From NCBI GenBank assembly GCA_947586185.1, contig CANPXN010000003.1:1-64000 (forward strand): 64,000 bases of DNA, read 5' to 3'. Positions 9,512 to 17,313 of the stretch are shown here, one piece after another. This DNA is from an uncultured Clostridia bacterium. Lineage in GTDB: Bacteria; Bacillota; Clostridia; Oscillospirales; Ruminococcaceae. Each line of letters begins with the position of its first letter. The first letter of the stretch is position 1. The translations under genes were made by a program, and so were the position numbers. Below the pieces are notes generated by a model. It saw only the letters and a program-made list of their open reading frames with translations, ran no database searches and was not told the DNA's origin.

Positions 9512-11563
9512 ATGAAGATTCGTAAATTATTGAGAAAGGCTGCGGCGTTTGCGTTGGCTGCGGTCACGGCATTGTCCGTCATCCCTGCCACGACAGCGTT
9601 TGCGGCGGGAGACATCGGCACGATTTCCTTTACCCACACCTATGACGGTGCAGGGAACGCCATGAGATACAATTCCAGTGCCAGCATCGGCGGTCATACC
9701 GCAGGAGGGACGGGTGAATACAAGTACCGTATGTATGTGGACGGGGAAACGGCGTTCTGCATACAGCCGGGCGTTCCGTTAAAGACGGGGAACACTCTGG
9801 CAAAGGCATCTTCCAACACATGGAATGCTTTGTCAGCAGACCAGAAAAAGGCAGTGGGGCTTGCCCTGCTCTATGGCTATCAGGGCAACAGCAGTAATTT
9901 ATCTGGAAGCGATGATGAAAAATGGCTTGCCACTCAGACCCTTGTATGGGAGTTTGTCACGGGATGCCGCAACGCCACAAGCCCGTACAGCCAGACAAGC
10001 ACGACGGTTTACAGCCTGCATTTTGGCTCAAATTATGCCAACAGCGGTGCGAGGGCGGCTTACGACCAGATTGTTTCCCTGCTGACAAGGCACAGCACGA
10101 TTCCGAGCTTCATGTCGGCGGGCAAGAAAGACATTACAAAGGAGCTTGCCTATAAGGACGGCAAATATAGCCTTACGCTGACGGATAAGAACGGCGTATT
10201 GTCCGAGTATTCCTTTACAAGCTCGGAAAGCGGCGTGAAAGTGTCCAAGTCTGGAAACAAGCTGACCATCACATCCGCAAAGGCGTTTGACGGCAAGGCG
10301 AGGATTACGGCGGAAAGGAACAACACGCCGACGGTCAGCAGCGGGGCGAAGATGATTGCCTACGGCGACCCGAACTTGCAGGACGTGGTTACGGGCGTGG
10401 AGAACGTGGATGCTGTCAAGGCGTATATCAACGTGGAAACGCCGACAGGAACGGTTGCTTTAAAAAAGACTTCCGAGGACGGCATTGTTGAGGGGATTTC
10501 CTTTACCATCAAAAGCGATGGATTCAATAAGACCGTAAAAACCGACAAGAATGGAAATATCACAGTTGAGGGCTTATTCCCTGGCACTTATACCGTAACG
10601 GAGCAGTCCATCGACCGCTATGAGCCGCAGAAAACCCAGACCGTGACAATCATCGGAGGAAAGACTTCTACGGTCACATTCAGCAATACCTTAAAGCGTG
10701 GCAGTCTGGAAGTTGTGAAAACGTCCGAGGATAATCTGGTTGAGGGCGTGAAGTTCCACCTTTACGGCACGTCTTTAAGCGGGCTTGCGGTAGATGAATA
10801 TGCCGTTACCAATGCAAAAGGCGTTGCAAAATTTGAGAATGTCCTTGTCAGCGGCAGCACGCCTTATACCCTTGAGGAAGTGGACACGGCTATCCGTTAC
10901 GTTGTCCCTGCATCCCAGACCGCCCCGATTGAGTGGAAAAAGGTCACGAACCGCAGTTTCCACAACATTTTGAAGAAATTCAATGTAACAGTGACTAAGA
11001 CCGATGTGGAAACAGGCAGCAAGCCGCAGGGGGACGCTTCCCTTGCAGGTGCGGTTTACGGCATCTATAAGGGCGAGGAACTCATTGACACCTATACCAC
11101 CGATGAAAACGGTCAGTTCACAACAAAATATTATGTATGCGGCGATGACTGGAGCATTCGTGAGATTACCCCATCCGAGGGCTATCTTCTGGACACCACA
11201 GTACACCATGTAGGTGCAGAGCCGCAGCTTTACACCGTGGAGTATAATTCGGCAAAGAATGACGTGAATGAGCAGGTCATCAAGGGCAATATCGCCATGT
11301 ACTGGATGGTGCGAGGGGCGGCAGGGGGCAGGCGGTGTTCGGAACCTGCCTTGCGGACGGAAAGCACGCCAGATGGGAAAGGTACGATGTGCTTGGCGAA
11401 ATCAAGCCAGAGAAAATGCCCGATTGGGCGAAGGAAGCCGCCGCCAGAATCCAGACGGAGGAAAAGACGAAGAAATCAAAAAGCAGGGAGGAACGTTGAT
11501 GGAGATACGACCTTTAACGCCCGAAGAACAGAAATACACCTATGCCCAGAGTATGCAGCTTGA
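9512..11563 (+). pseudogene. Thioester-domain / Cna-B (SpaA-like) surface protein with an aberrant C-terminus
   Basis: A conjugative-element adhesin. Residues 1-31 are a signal peptide (basic start, hydrophobic core, AFAA cleavage region). A thioester domain follows: C83 in AFCIQPG and Q142 in TQTLVWE are the probable Cys-Gln pair for covalent host attachment. Three SpaA/Cna-B domains follow (roughly 310-400, 400-490 and 490-600) with KKTSEDG, VKTSEDN and VTKTDVETG strand starts, the family in which Lys-Asn isopeptide bonds form. After VIKGNIA (about 11.29 kb) the sequence turns into an arginine-rich tail that is a different gene read out of frame. The usual last Cna-B domain, LPxTG-type sorting signal and membrane anchor are missing, so it would not be anchored to the wall. 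AGGAGG precedes the ATG at 9512. The N-terminal 590 residues are probably intact. Confidence 0.8.
11302..11499 (+). pseudogene. C-terminal fragment of an accessory conjugative-element gene
   Basis: Within the adhesin frame, another frame encodes a natural-looking sequence, FGTCLADGKHARWERYDVLG, then IKPEKMPDWAKEA and a charged end, with stop TGA at 11497-11499. The stop overlaps the ATG of the next gene (TGATG), as in a normal operon. I recognise it as an accessory gene of Firmicutes conjugative elements but cannot name a function. Its 5' part is lost at the deletion joint somewhere between 11.28 and 11.33 kb. Confidence 0.55.
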
Positions 11564-11666
11564 GGGGCAGACGGGGTGTATCGGACATCTGCGTGGCGAT
11601 TTTGCCCATTCTGGGTATAGACAGTGTATGCGCAATCATAACCACTGTCTTCTTCTCCTTCAGTAG
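11499..11666 (+). pseudogene. 5' fragment of a conserved conjugative-element gene (starts MEIRPLTPEEQ)
   Basis: The frame begins MEIRPLTPEEQKYTYAQS and continues to GCIGHLRGDF, the N-terminus of a conserved accessory protein of Firmicutes conjugative elements (intact copies run to well over 200 residues; this size is from memory). After GDF the sequence changes to a short unrelated tail ending at 11666, so only about 33 residues are original. The start overlaps the preceding stop. This joint marks the right edge of the element. Confidence 0.55.
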
Positions 11667-11670
11667 ATAA
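11602..11670 (+). pseudogene. Possible C-terminal remnant of a membrane protein beyond the element edge
   Basis: In a frame different from the truncated element gene, the bases read ILPILGIDSVCAIITTVFFS followed by FSR and a TAA at 11668-11670. This looks like the last transmembrane helix and short basic tail of a membrane protein. It could be the chromosomal gene into which the element end collapsed. It is too short to name. Confidence 0.3.
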
Positions 11671-11707
11671 TGTTTGAGGAAAGAGAGTCAGCGTAAAAAA
11701 ATATTTC

Positions 11708-11799
11708 TCCTCTTATTATTGTTCCTGAAAGCAGCCGTGGTATGCGCGCCGTAGGCGTGAATGCCACGGCTGCTTTCAGGAACTGAGCAATTAAGAGGA
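11708..11799. repeat. Long nested inverted repeat at the element-chromosome junction
   Basis: A 20-bp perfect inverted repeat (11721-11740 with 11764-11783, GTTCCTGAAAGCAGCCGTGG and its complement) encloses a second hairpin, CGCGCC-GTA-GGCGTG. It is itself enclosed by an 8-bp pair, TCCTCTTA/TAAGAGGA. The whole forms one long cruciform or RNA stem of about 90 bases without a T tract, so it is not an ordinary terminator. No coding frame crosses it. It may be a palindromic repeat element or a transposon end; no target duplication was found. Confidence 0.8.
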
Positions 11800-11878
11800 A
11801 ATCCCTCCACCTGTTTTTTTGCAAGTCTTTGTTTGATTGGTTGATTTTATTTTACACAAATTATTTTGGGATGCCAAA

Positions 11879-11907
11879 GGCTGCGTAACCTGGGCGGTTA
11901 CGCAGCC
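11879..11907 (-). terminator. Strong hairpin downstream of apgM
   Basis: GGCTGCGTAACC pairs perfectly with GGTTACGCAGCC (12 bp, 5-base loop). T tracts on either side are weak, so termination could be bidirectional. It lies 65 bp beyond the apgM stop. Confidence 0.65.
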
Positions 11908-11972
11908 TTATCTTAAAAACTTAAATACTTCTTTATTGGCGCTCCTCTAAAAAGCACCCGCTATTTTTAAAG

Positions 11973-13184
11973 CTATTCATTTATAAAACGATTCATAAGA
12001 GTATGTCCTGTTTCAATAAACAGGCCGGTTTCCTTAGCGGTTCTTTCATTAAAAGTCTCAACACCCTTTTCGTCCTTAGCACTGCTATAGATCATAAACG
12101 GAACCGAATCATTTGTATGAGTTTTCAGCGACAGCGGCGTTGCATGATCTGGGGTAATAAGCACCTTGAAATCCTCCCCCGTACTTCTCAGGTATTCAAC
12201 AACAGGACCAAGTATAAGCTTGTCTATAAGTCCGATCGACTTTGCCTTGTTTTCAATTTCATGCCTGTGACCGCATTCGTCCGGCGCTTCAACATGTATG
12301 TACACGAAATCCTGTCCATTTTTAAATTCGTTTACGGCAGCCTCTGCCTTGCCCTCAAAGTTTGTATCAATATAACCGGTTGCGCCCTCAACGTTCACAA
12401 CGTTCATATTTGAAAATTTACCAATACCTTTAAGCAGATCAACTGCTGAGATCATAGAGCCTTTAAGACCGTACTTTTTGCTGAAATCCTCAAGATTTGC
12501 TCTTACTCCCTCGCCCCACAGCCAGATACTGTTTGCAGGTCTGAGTCCCTTAGCCTCTCTTGCCTTGTTGACAGGATGATCCTTCAGCAGATCATAGGAC
12601 TTTTTCATAAGCTCGTAAAGCTTTTCTGCATTAGGATGTGCTGGAACATATTCCTTTACCGGCTTTCCCGTAATATCATGAGGAGGAGTAAGAGTACCTA
12701 CCTCCAAAGTTCCGTTATTCCAGATAAGGCAGTGACGATAGCTTACGCCGCTGTAAAAGCGGAACTCGTCATTATTAAGATTTTCTCCAAGGTATTCAAC
12801 AAGCTGAGCCGCTTCTTCGGTGGAAATATCGTCAGCACAGTAATCAACAATAGTCTTGTCCGAATATTCCGGTTCATCTGTAACAGTAACAAGATTGCAT
12901 CTAAAAGAAACATCCGTGTCCTTCATATCAATACCTATACTTCCGGCTTCAAGAGGCGAACGCCCAGTATAGCATTTCATCGGATCATAACCCAAAACCG
13001 AAAGATTTGCAACATCACTTCCCGGCTTTAACCCATCGGCAACGGTTTTTATAAGACCAACCTGAGCTGTTTTTCCAAGCTTGTCCATATTAACAGAGTC
13101 GGCAGCCTCAAGAGGAGTTTTTCCTCCAAGCTCCTCAATCGGATAGTCAGCCATACCATCACAAAGAACAACTAAATACTTCAT
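11973..13184 (-). CDS. apgM: Cofactor-independent phosphoglycerate mutase, archaeal type
   Basis: Interconverts 3- and 2-phosphoglycerate in glycolysis. The protein (403 aa) starts MKYLVVLCDGMADYPIEEL, and the early Asp-Gly of the alkaline-phosphatase fold is a metal ligand. GSDVANLSVLGYDP holds the phospho-accepting serine, and HVEAPDECGHRHE and TPDHATP supply the other metal ligands. This is the archaeal-type apgM family (about 400 aa), not the 510-aa GpmI type. I start at 13184 because the match to the family begins there; a longer frame to 13247 has an unlikely N-terminus. A promoter lies 86 bp upstream. Confidence 0.93.
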   Translation of the reverse strand: MKYLVVLCDGMADYPIEELGGKTPLEAADSVNMDKLGKTAQVGLIKTVADGLKPGSDVANLSVLGYDPMKCYTGRSPLEAGSIGIDMKDTDVSFRCNLVTVTDEPEYSDKTIVDYCADDISTEEAAQLVEYLGENLNNDEFRFYSGVSYRHCLIWNNGTLEVGTLTPPHDITGKPVKEYVPAHPNAEKLYELMKKSYDLLKDHPVNKAREAKGLRPANSIWLWGEGVRANLEDFSKKYGLKGSMISAVDLLKGIGKFSNMNVVNVEGATGYIDTNFEGKAEAAVNEFKNGQDFVYIHVEAPDECGHRHEIENKAKSIGLIDKLILGPVVEYLRSTGEDFKVLITPDHATPLSLKTHTNDSVPFMIYSSAKDEKGVETFNERTAKETGLFIETGHTLMNRFINE

Positions 13185-13269
13185 ACTATTTCCATAGCCT
13201 TTCCGCCCGTAAAAGTCAAATCTGTGCGCATTGTCAGGGGCAGGCAATGCCGTTTAAAGCTCATATATA

Positions 13270-13298
13270 ATTCTAACACAAAAAGACATATTTTGCAA
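13270..13298 (-). promoter_or_regulatory. Sigma-A promoter for apgM
   Basis: On the minus strand: TTGCAA (13298-13293), 17-bp spacer, TAGAAT (13275-13270). Confidence 0.65.
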
Positions 13299-13364
13299 TA
13301 ATCAAATTCTATGAACTTGTACCGATAGGATTTGCTAAAGAGACGTGCGCAATAACCTATTGGT

Positions 13365-14120
13365 TCAGGTTCTAATATCCAGCTCAACCGGGCAATGATC
13401 GCTGCCCATAACATCTGAGTGGATAATACAGTCCTCTATGCAGTCTGCAAGCCTGTCTGACACTATAAAGTAATCAATACGCCACCCTGCATTCTTTTCC
13501 CTTGCCTTGAACATATACGACCACCATGTATACGCTCCCTCTTTGTCAGGGTATACATGCCTGAAGCTGTCTGTAAAACCGCTTTCCAAAAGCTGTGTAA
13601 GTTTTGTTCTTTCTTCAATGGTAAAGCCTGCATTCCTTGTATTCGTCTTAGGGTTTTTAAGGTCTATCTCCTTATGAGCAACATTCAGATCTCCACAGTA
13701 AATTACCGGCTTTTTCTCGTCAAGCGCTATAATATGACTGCGCAGAGCGTCCTCCCACTCCATACGATAGTCAAGTCGCAGAAGCTCCCTCTTTGAATTA
13801 GGAACATATGCGTTTACAAGATAAAAGTCTTCATACTCAAGCGTGATCACTCTTCCCTCACTGTTATGCTCATCAGTACCGAAGTCATACATAACGCTTA
13901 AAGGCTCATGCTTTGTAAACACAGCTGTTCCTGAATATCCTTTCTTCTCCGCACTGTGCCAGAACTGAAAGTATCCCGGAAGCTCAAGGCTTAGTTGACC
14001 CTCCTGCATTTTTGTTTCCTGAATGCAGAAAAAGTCAGCGTTCTCTTTTTCAAAAAAGTCCATAAAGCCTTTCCCAACGCAGGCTCTGAGCCCGTTTACA
14101 TTCCATGTTATAAATTTCAT
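13365..14120 (-). CDS. xth: Exodeoxyribonuclease III / AP endonuclease
   Basis: Base-excision repair enzyme that cuts DNA 5' to abasic sites and has 3'-5' exonuclease activity. At 251 aa it carries every family block in order: WNVNGLRA at 6-13, QETK about 34-37 (metal-binding Glu), NAYVPNS, YCGDLNVAH, WWSYMFKAR, GWRIDYFIVS and the terminal SDHCPVELDI with the catalytic His. It starts 12 bp after the solute-binding lipoprotein gene, so both are probably in one transcript, although the functions look unrelated. Confidence 0.95.
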   Translation of the reverse strand: MKFITWNVNGLRACVGKGFMDFFEKENADFFCIQETKMQEGQLSLELPGYFQFWHSAEKKGYSGTAVFTKHEPLSVMYDFGTDEHNSEGRVITLEYEDFYLVNAYVPNSKRELLRLDYRMEWEDALRSHIIALDEKKPVIYCGDLNVAHKEIDLKNPKTNTRNAGFTIEERTKLTQLLESGFTDSFRHVYPDKEGAYTWWSYMFKAREKNAGWRIDYFIVSDRLADCIEDCIIHSDVMGSDHCPVELDIRT

Positions 14121-14132
14121 AACTCCACTCCA

Positions 14133-15779
14133 TTAATCTCTGTACTTTGCTTTCTGGAAATATATCTGCTTTGTAAATGGATTGAACATAACATCACTGT
14201 TTCCCTCACCCATAATAAGATATTCCTTTTTATAAAAAACAGGTATGAATATACAGTCGTCAATAATAATTTTTTCAGCCTCTGCAATTTTGTCAAGACC
14301 CTGGTTGTAATTTTCAAGCTTTCTTATTGCGTCGAGCTTGCTGTCAAACTGATTATTTGAATACTGCAAAAAATTATTATCCGACTCAAAATTCTCCAAC
14401 ACTGAAATCGGACTGTTATAGTTTCCGGAAAGAGCATATATTGCCACGTCATACTCTCCGTCAGCTATTTTCTGATCATACTCCTCCTGAGCCACCTCGT
14501 CAATACCGATGTAAAAACCGAAAAGCTTCTGCCAGTTCTGGGTAACAAGATGAAGGTATTCAGTATCCATGATATTTTCAGGCACAAGTATCTTTATATT
14601 TTCAAGAGACTGGAGCTGCATATCCTTCATTCCCTTTTCAAAATACCCAACCGCCTTTTTCTCATTATAAGAAATGGATATATTCTTGTCAGAATAAAGC
14701 TCCCTGTAGCTTTTATTCAGTATAGAAATATCAGGAGGTATTACTCCGTCAGCCGCTGAAAGATCATCAGATAGGTTATCAGCAAAGCTGCTTTTGTCTA
14801 TACCATAAGCAAGAGCCTTGCGTATATTAACATTGCTGTAGCTTTTGCTTTCCGGATTAATAATAAGTCCCAATGTATAGTTTGAATATCCGTTTACATT
14901 GCAGTTTTTAGTAAGCCCCTTTTCAGCAGTAAAGGAAACAAGAACGTCGGATTTGCTTTCCGAAAAACTCTTCTTTGCATCGTCATAGGATTCTTTTATA
15001 TAGAAGTTAACAAAGGACGGATAAATTTTATCGCTCTTATCATTAACAGTATTCCGTTTCATATATATAAAGTTGTCCTTACCGTACTGGTCGTAAAACC
15101 ACTGACGGACAAAAAAAGCTCCGTTTGAAATAATCGAGCTGTCATCAAGGCCATATCTTCCCTTAGTGCTTTCAAAAAACTCCTGATTGCATGGCATTGC
15201 AGGAGTTGAAGCCAGTGAATTAAGAAATTCGGCATTTGCATAATCAAGACTGAAAACAACAGTTTTATCTCCCGACGCCTTAACGCCGACCGATGTATAA
15301 TCGCCATTATGAGCTATAATATCGGAAGCATTTTTAAGGCACCTGAATTTTTCTCTGTAAGGAGAACAGGTCTCCGGATTAAATATTCTCTGAAAGGCAA
15401 ATACAAAATCATCCGCAGTTACCGGCTTGTATTCTCCCTTATCAGCCTTGTCGTTTTTATTTTCATCATAAAACCAGAAACAGTCGTCCCTAAGCTTAAA
15501 GGTGTATGTCAAACCGTCAGCCGCGATCTCATAATCCTCGGCGATTCCCTTTTCAATAGCGCCGCTGCTTCCTGTTTTAAGAAGCCCCATAAACATATTT
15601 CCTATTACTGTAAGCGAATTTTCATCCTCTGCCGTTTGAGGGTCAAGACTTGACGGGTTTCCCGTCAAAGCACAGTCAAAGGTGTATCCTGCTCCGTCCG
15701 AAACCTCATTGCTGCACCCGCTCAGAAACGCAGAAGAAAGTATAACTGCTGCAGAAAAAACTGATATAAATTTCCGCAA
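14133..15779 (-). CDS. Lipoprotein solute-binding protein, oligopeptide (SBP_bac_5) family
   Basis: Extracellular lipid-anchored receptor for an ABC importer of peptides or similar ligands. A lipoprotein signal peptide ends in LSGC with C22 as the lipidated residue. The family pattern then follows: NPSSLDPQTAEDEN, GLLKTGSSGAIEKGIAEDYE and YTFKLRDDCFW. At 548 aa it is full length. The start is a TTG at 15779 with GGAGG six bases upstream. No permease or ATPase genes are adjacent, so it is an orphan receptor whose partner must be elsewhere. Ligand unknown. Confidence 0.9.
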   Translation of the reverse strand: MRKFISVFSAAVILSSAFLSGCSNEVSDGAGYTFDCALTGNPSSLDPQTAEDENSLTVIGNMFMGLLKTGSSGAIEKGIAEDYEIAADGLTYTFKLRDDCFWFYDENKNDKADKGEYKPVTADDFVFAFQRIFNPETCSPYREKFRCLKNASDIIAHNGDYTSVGVKASGDKTVVFSLDYANAEFLNSLASTPAMPCNQEFFESTKGRYGLDDSSIISNGAFFVRQWFYDQYGKDNFIYMKRNTVNDKSDKIYPSFVNFYIKESYDDAKKSFSESKSDVLVSFTAEKGLTKNCNVNGYSNYTLGLIINPESKSYSNVNIRKALAYGIDKSSFADNLSDDLSAADGVIPPDISILNKSYRELYSDKNISISYNEKKAVGYFEKGMKDMQLQSLENIKILVPENIMDTEYLHLVTQNWQKLFGFYIGIDEVAQEEYDQKIADGEYDVAIYALSGNYNSPISVLENFESDNNFLQYSNNQFDSKLDAIRKLENYNQGLDKIAEAEKIIIDDCIFIPVFYKKEYLIMGEGNSDVMFNPFTKQIYFQKAKYRD

Positions 15780-15861
15780 TTTTATCCTCCTTTTATTTTA
15801 TTCCACACAATTTATTTCAATAAGAAAAGTGCCGTATTTTCTTTTATGCACTTCCTTTTTT

Positions 15862-15902
15862 ATTGCCCAGCAGGTCAGACCACGCTAAATTATCTGGGCA
15901 AT
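15862..15902. repeat. 9-bp inverted repeat upstream of the solute-binding protein gene
   Basis: ATTGCCCAG (15862-15870) and CTGGGCAAT (15894-15902) are perfect complements, with a smaller GGT-CAG-ACC hairpin inside. It lies about 83 bp before the lipoprotein start and could be a leader stem-loop or an operator. No known riboswitch pattern was recognised. Confidence 0.45.
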
Positions 15903-15965
15903 ATTATATTTAAAGCGCCATTTTTCTCGTCGCCAGAGATGACAACATAAAAATACGGCGAATAG

Positions 15966-15990
15966 ATGAGGCAAGCTATACTTGCCTCAT
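15966..15990 (-). terminator. Terminator hairpin after the ArsC-like gene
   Basis: ATGAGGCAAG pairs with CTTGCCTCAT (10 bp perfect, 5-base loop). The following T tract is weak. It lies 12 bp past the ArsC-like stop. Confidence 0.65.
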
Positions 15991-16002
15991 TTATAGTATA
16001 TA

Positions 16003-16365
16003 TTATTTACCTGTTAAAGTCAATATTTTCTCCCACTCCGGTTCTTTGAATCCTGTAAGAACAATATCGCCATGAATAAGCAAAGGCCTTTTTACGAGCA
16101 TTCCATCAGTGGCAAGAAGCCTTAGCTGTTCCTCCTCTGACATATCCTTTAGCTTGTCTTTAAGCTGCATCGACTTATACAGCACTCCACTTGTGTTAAA
16201 GAATCTTTTAAGAGGAAGACCGCTTTTTTCATACCATTCTTTAAGTTCATCATAGTCAGGATTGTTCTCTTTAATATCCCTCATCTCGTAGGAAATATTA
16301 TTGCTTTCAAGCCATTTTTCCGCCTTTTTACATGTTGTACATTTTGGATAGCATATAAATAACAT
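16003..16365 (-). CDS. ArsC/Spx-family thioredoxin-fold protein
   Basis: A 120-residue member of the ArsC-like family (PF03960), with CTTC redox pair C9/C12 in YPKCTTCKKAEKWL. The end LLIHGDIVLTGFKEPEWE is typical of the YffB/arsenate-reductase-related branch. It lacks Spx hallmarks, and no ars genes are near, so arsenate reduction should not be assumed; a general thiol reductase role is possible. The ATG at 16365 follows AAAGGAG by 11 bases. The ribosome binding site sits 10 bp after the histidine-phosphatase stop, so the two genes form an operon. Confidence 0.85.
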   Translation of the reverse strand: MLFICYPKCTTCKKAEKWLESNNISYEMRDIKENNPDYDELKEWYEKSGLPLKRFFNTSGVLYKSMQLKDKLKDMSEEEQLRLLATDGMLVKRPLLIHGDIVLTGFKEPEWEKILTLTGK

Positions 16366-16381
16366 ATTTGATTTATCTCCT

Positions 16382-16915
16382 TTAAAACTCAAATTTCAAT
16401 ATCTCACAATTTTTTATTCCAAAGCTGGCATATTCTTCGTTTTTCATATTATGAAAATATGAGAATACAACTCTTGCAATACCGTTGTGAGCTACCAGCA
16501 GACATGTCTTTCCGCTGCGTTTAACCTCGTCAAGAAGGTTATATATCCTTTGGGCAAGGTGAAGCATAGTTTCTCCGCCGTCGAAGTCATATATAAAATT
16601 GTTTTTAGCCTCCCTAAATTCAGAACCGTCCCTTTCTGTACCCTCAAATCGTCCAAAATTTTGCTCCATAAGGCGTTCCTCAGCTCTCATTGGGATACCT
16701 GTTATTTCAGATATATGCCTTGCAGTTTTATATGCCCTTACAAGAGGCGAACAGATAATCTCATCAATTTTAAAGTTACCGTTTAAAATAATATGTCCAA
16801 GCTCCTGAGCCTGAGCATGTCCTTTTTCAGTAAGCTCAATATCCGTACTGCCACAGATCTTATTCTCAACATTCCATACTGTTTGTCCATGCCGTGTAAA
16901 ATATAAATAACCCAT
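16382..16915 (-). CDS. Histidine phosphatase family protein (phosphoglycerate-mutase-like)
   Basis: A 177-aa member of the histidine phosphatase superfamily. The catalytic TRHGQT lies at residues 7-12 (H9), the acid/base Glu in RLMEQNFGRFEG and the second His in LLVAHNGIARV. Substrates vary widely in this family (cobalamin precursors, sugar phosphates, phosphoproteins) and cannot be read from the sequence. No cobalamin genes are close. It is first gene of a two-gene operon with the ArsC-like protein and has its own promoter. Confidence 0.88.
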   Translation of the reverse strand: MGYLYFTRHGQTVWNVENKICGSTDIELTEKGHAQAQELGHIILNGNFKIDEIICSPLVRAYKTARHISEITGIPMRAEERLMEQNFGRFEGTERDGSEFREAKNNFIYDFDGGETMLHLAQRIYNLLDEVKRSGKTCLLVAHNGIARVVFSYFHNMKNEEYASFGIKNCEILKFEF

Positions 16916-16949
16916 ATTAACTCCTTGATCGCTTTATATATCTTTATTT

Positions 16950-16978
16950 ATTGTATCACATATAACGGCTTTTTTCAA
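16950..16978 (-). promoter_or_regulatory. Sigma-A promoter for the histidine phosphatase operon
   Basis: Minus strand TTGAAA (16978-16973), 17-bp spacer, TACAAT (16955-16950), 35 bp before the ATG. Confidence 0.65.
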
Positions 16979-17032
16979 CCGTACCACAAAAACTGTTTTT
17001 AACATTTGTAGGCTATAAAAGCAAATGTAAAT

Positions 17033-17061
17033 TTGACATATGGTCATTTATATGGTATAAT
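17033..17061 (+). promoter_or_regulatory. Perfect-consensus sigma-A promoter with a long leader, upstream of the GGDEF gene
   Basis: TTGACA (17033-17038), 17 bp, TATAAT (17056-17061) exactly match consensus. The ATG is at 17314, leaving a leader of about 245 bases (17069-17313) with no coding frame. I did not recognise a riboswitch in it. The 398-bp gap 16916-17313 otherwise holds only the divergent promoter. Confidence 0.85.
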
Positions 17062-17313
17062 ATATTCAATTTGTTTTTTGTTTAATTCCAGTCGTTTTAG
17101 ACATAAAAATCCTAAAAAGGGAAAATATTTTAACACAATCGACTACTACGCTGAAAAACACTTAATTTAGCCATAGCCCCTTGAAAAATAATCGACGTTC
17201 TTTGGAAATAGAAGAACTCAAAGCTTAAATTATACTTAAATATATTATTTGAAGTGCCTTGCACGTCCGCTCACTGAGTTTAATATAATATTAATTTTTG
17301 AGGTGATATAAAT

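Larger units (their letters stand above)
6640..11605 (+). mobile_element. Remnant of an integrative conjugative element with a large internal deletion
   Basis: This block holds genes typical of Firmicutes conjugative elements, all on the plus strand and richer in G+C than the chromosome to the right: the C-terminal piece of an RlmD-like methyltransferase, a small conserved protein, ParA, ParB and a thioester/Cna-B surface protein. No relaxase, VirD4/TcpA, VirB4-like ATPase, integrase or excisionase is present. The adhesin runs out of homology at about 11.29 kb and continues into pieces of accessory genes that normally lie elsewhere in such elements, so the conjugation module appears deleted. 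The left limit is uncertain because the defence genes could be cargo. The right limit is placed where the last element gene loses its expected sequence. No att repeats were identified. Confidence 0.7.

Noticed and set aside
11708-11799. Integron attC site
   Set aside because: The core-site consensus of attC and a neighbouring integrase or cassette are absent.
16003-16365. Arsenate reductase of an ars operon
   Set aside because: The ArsC fold is clear but there is no arsR, arsB or acr3 nearby, so a specific arsenic role is not supported.
17062-17313. c-di-GMP (GEMM) riboswitch before the GGDEF gene
   Set aside because: The conserved GEMM blocks could not be found; only a long leader remains as an observation.
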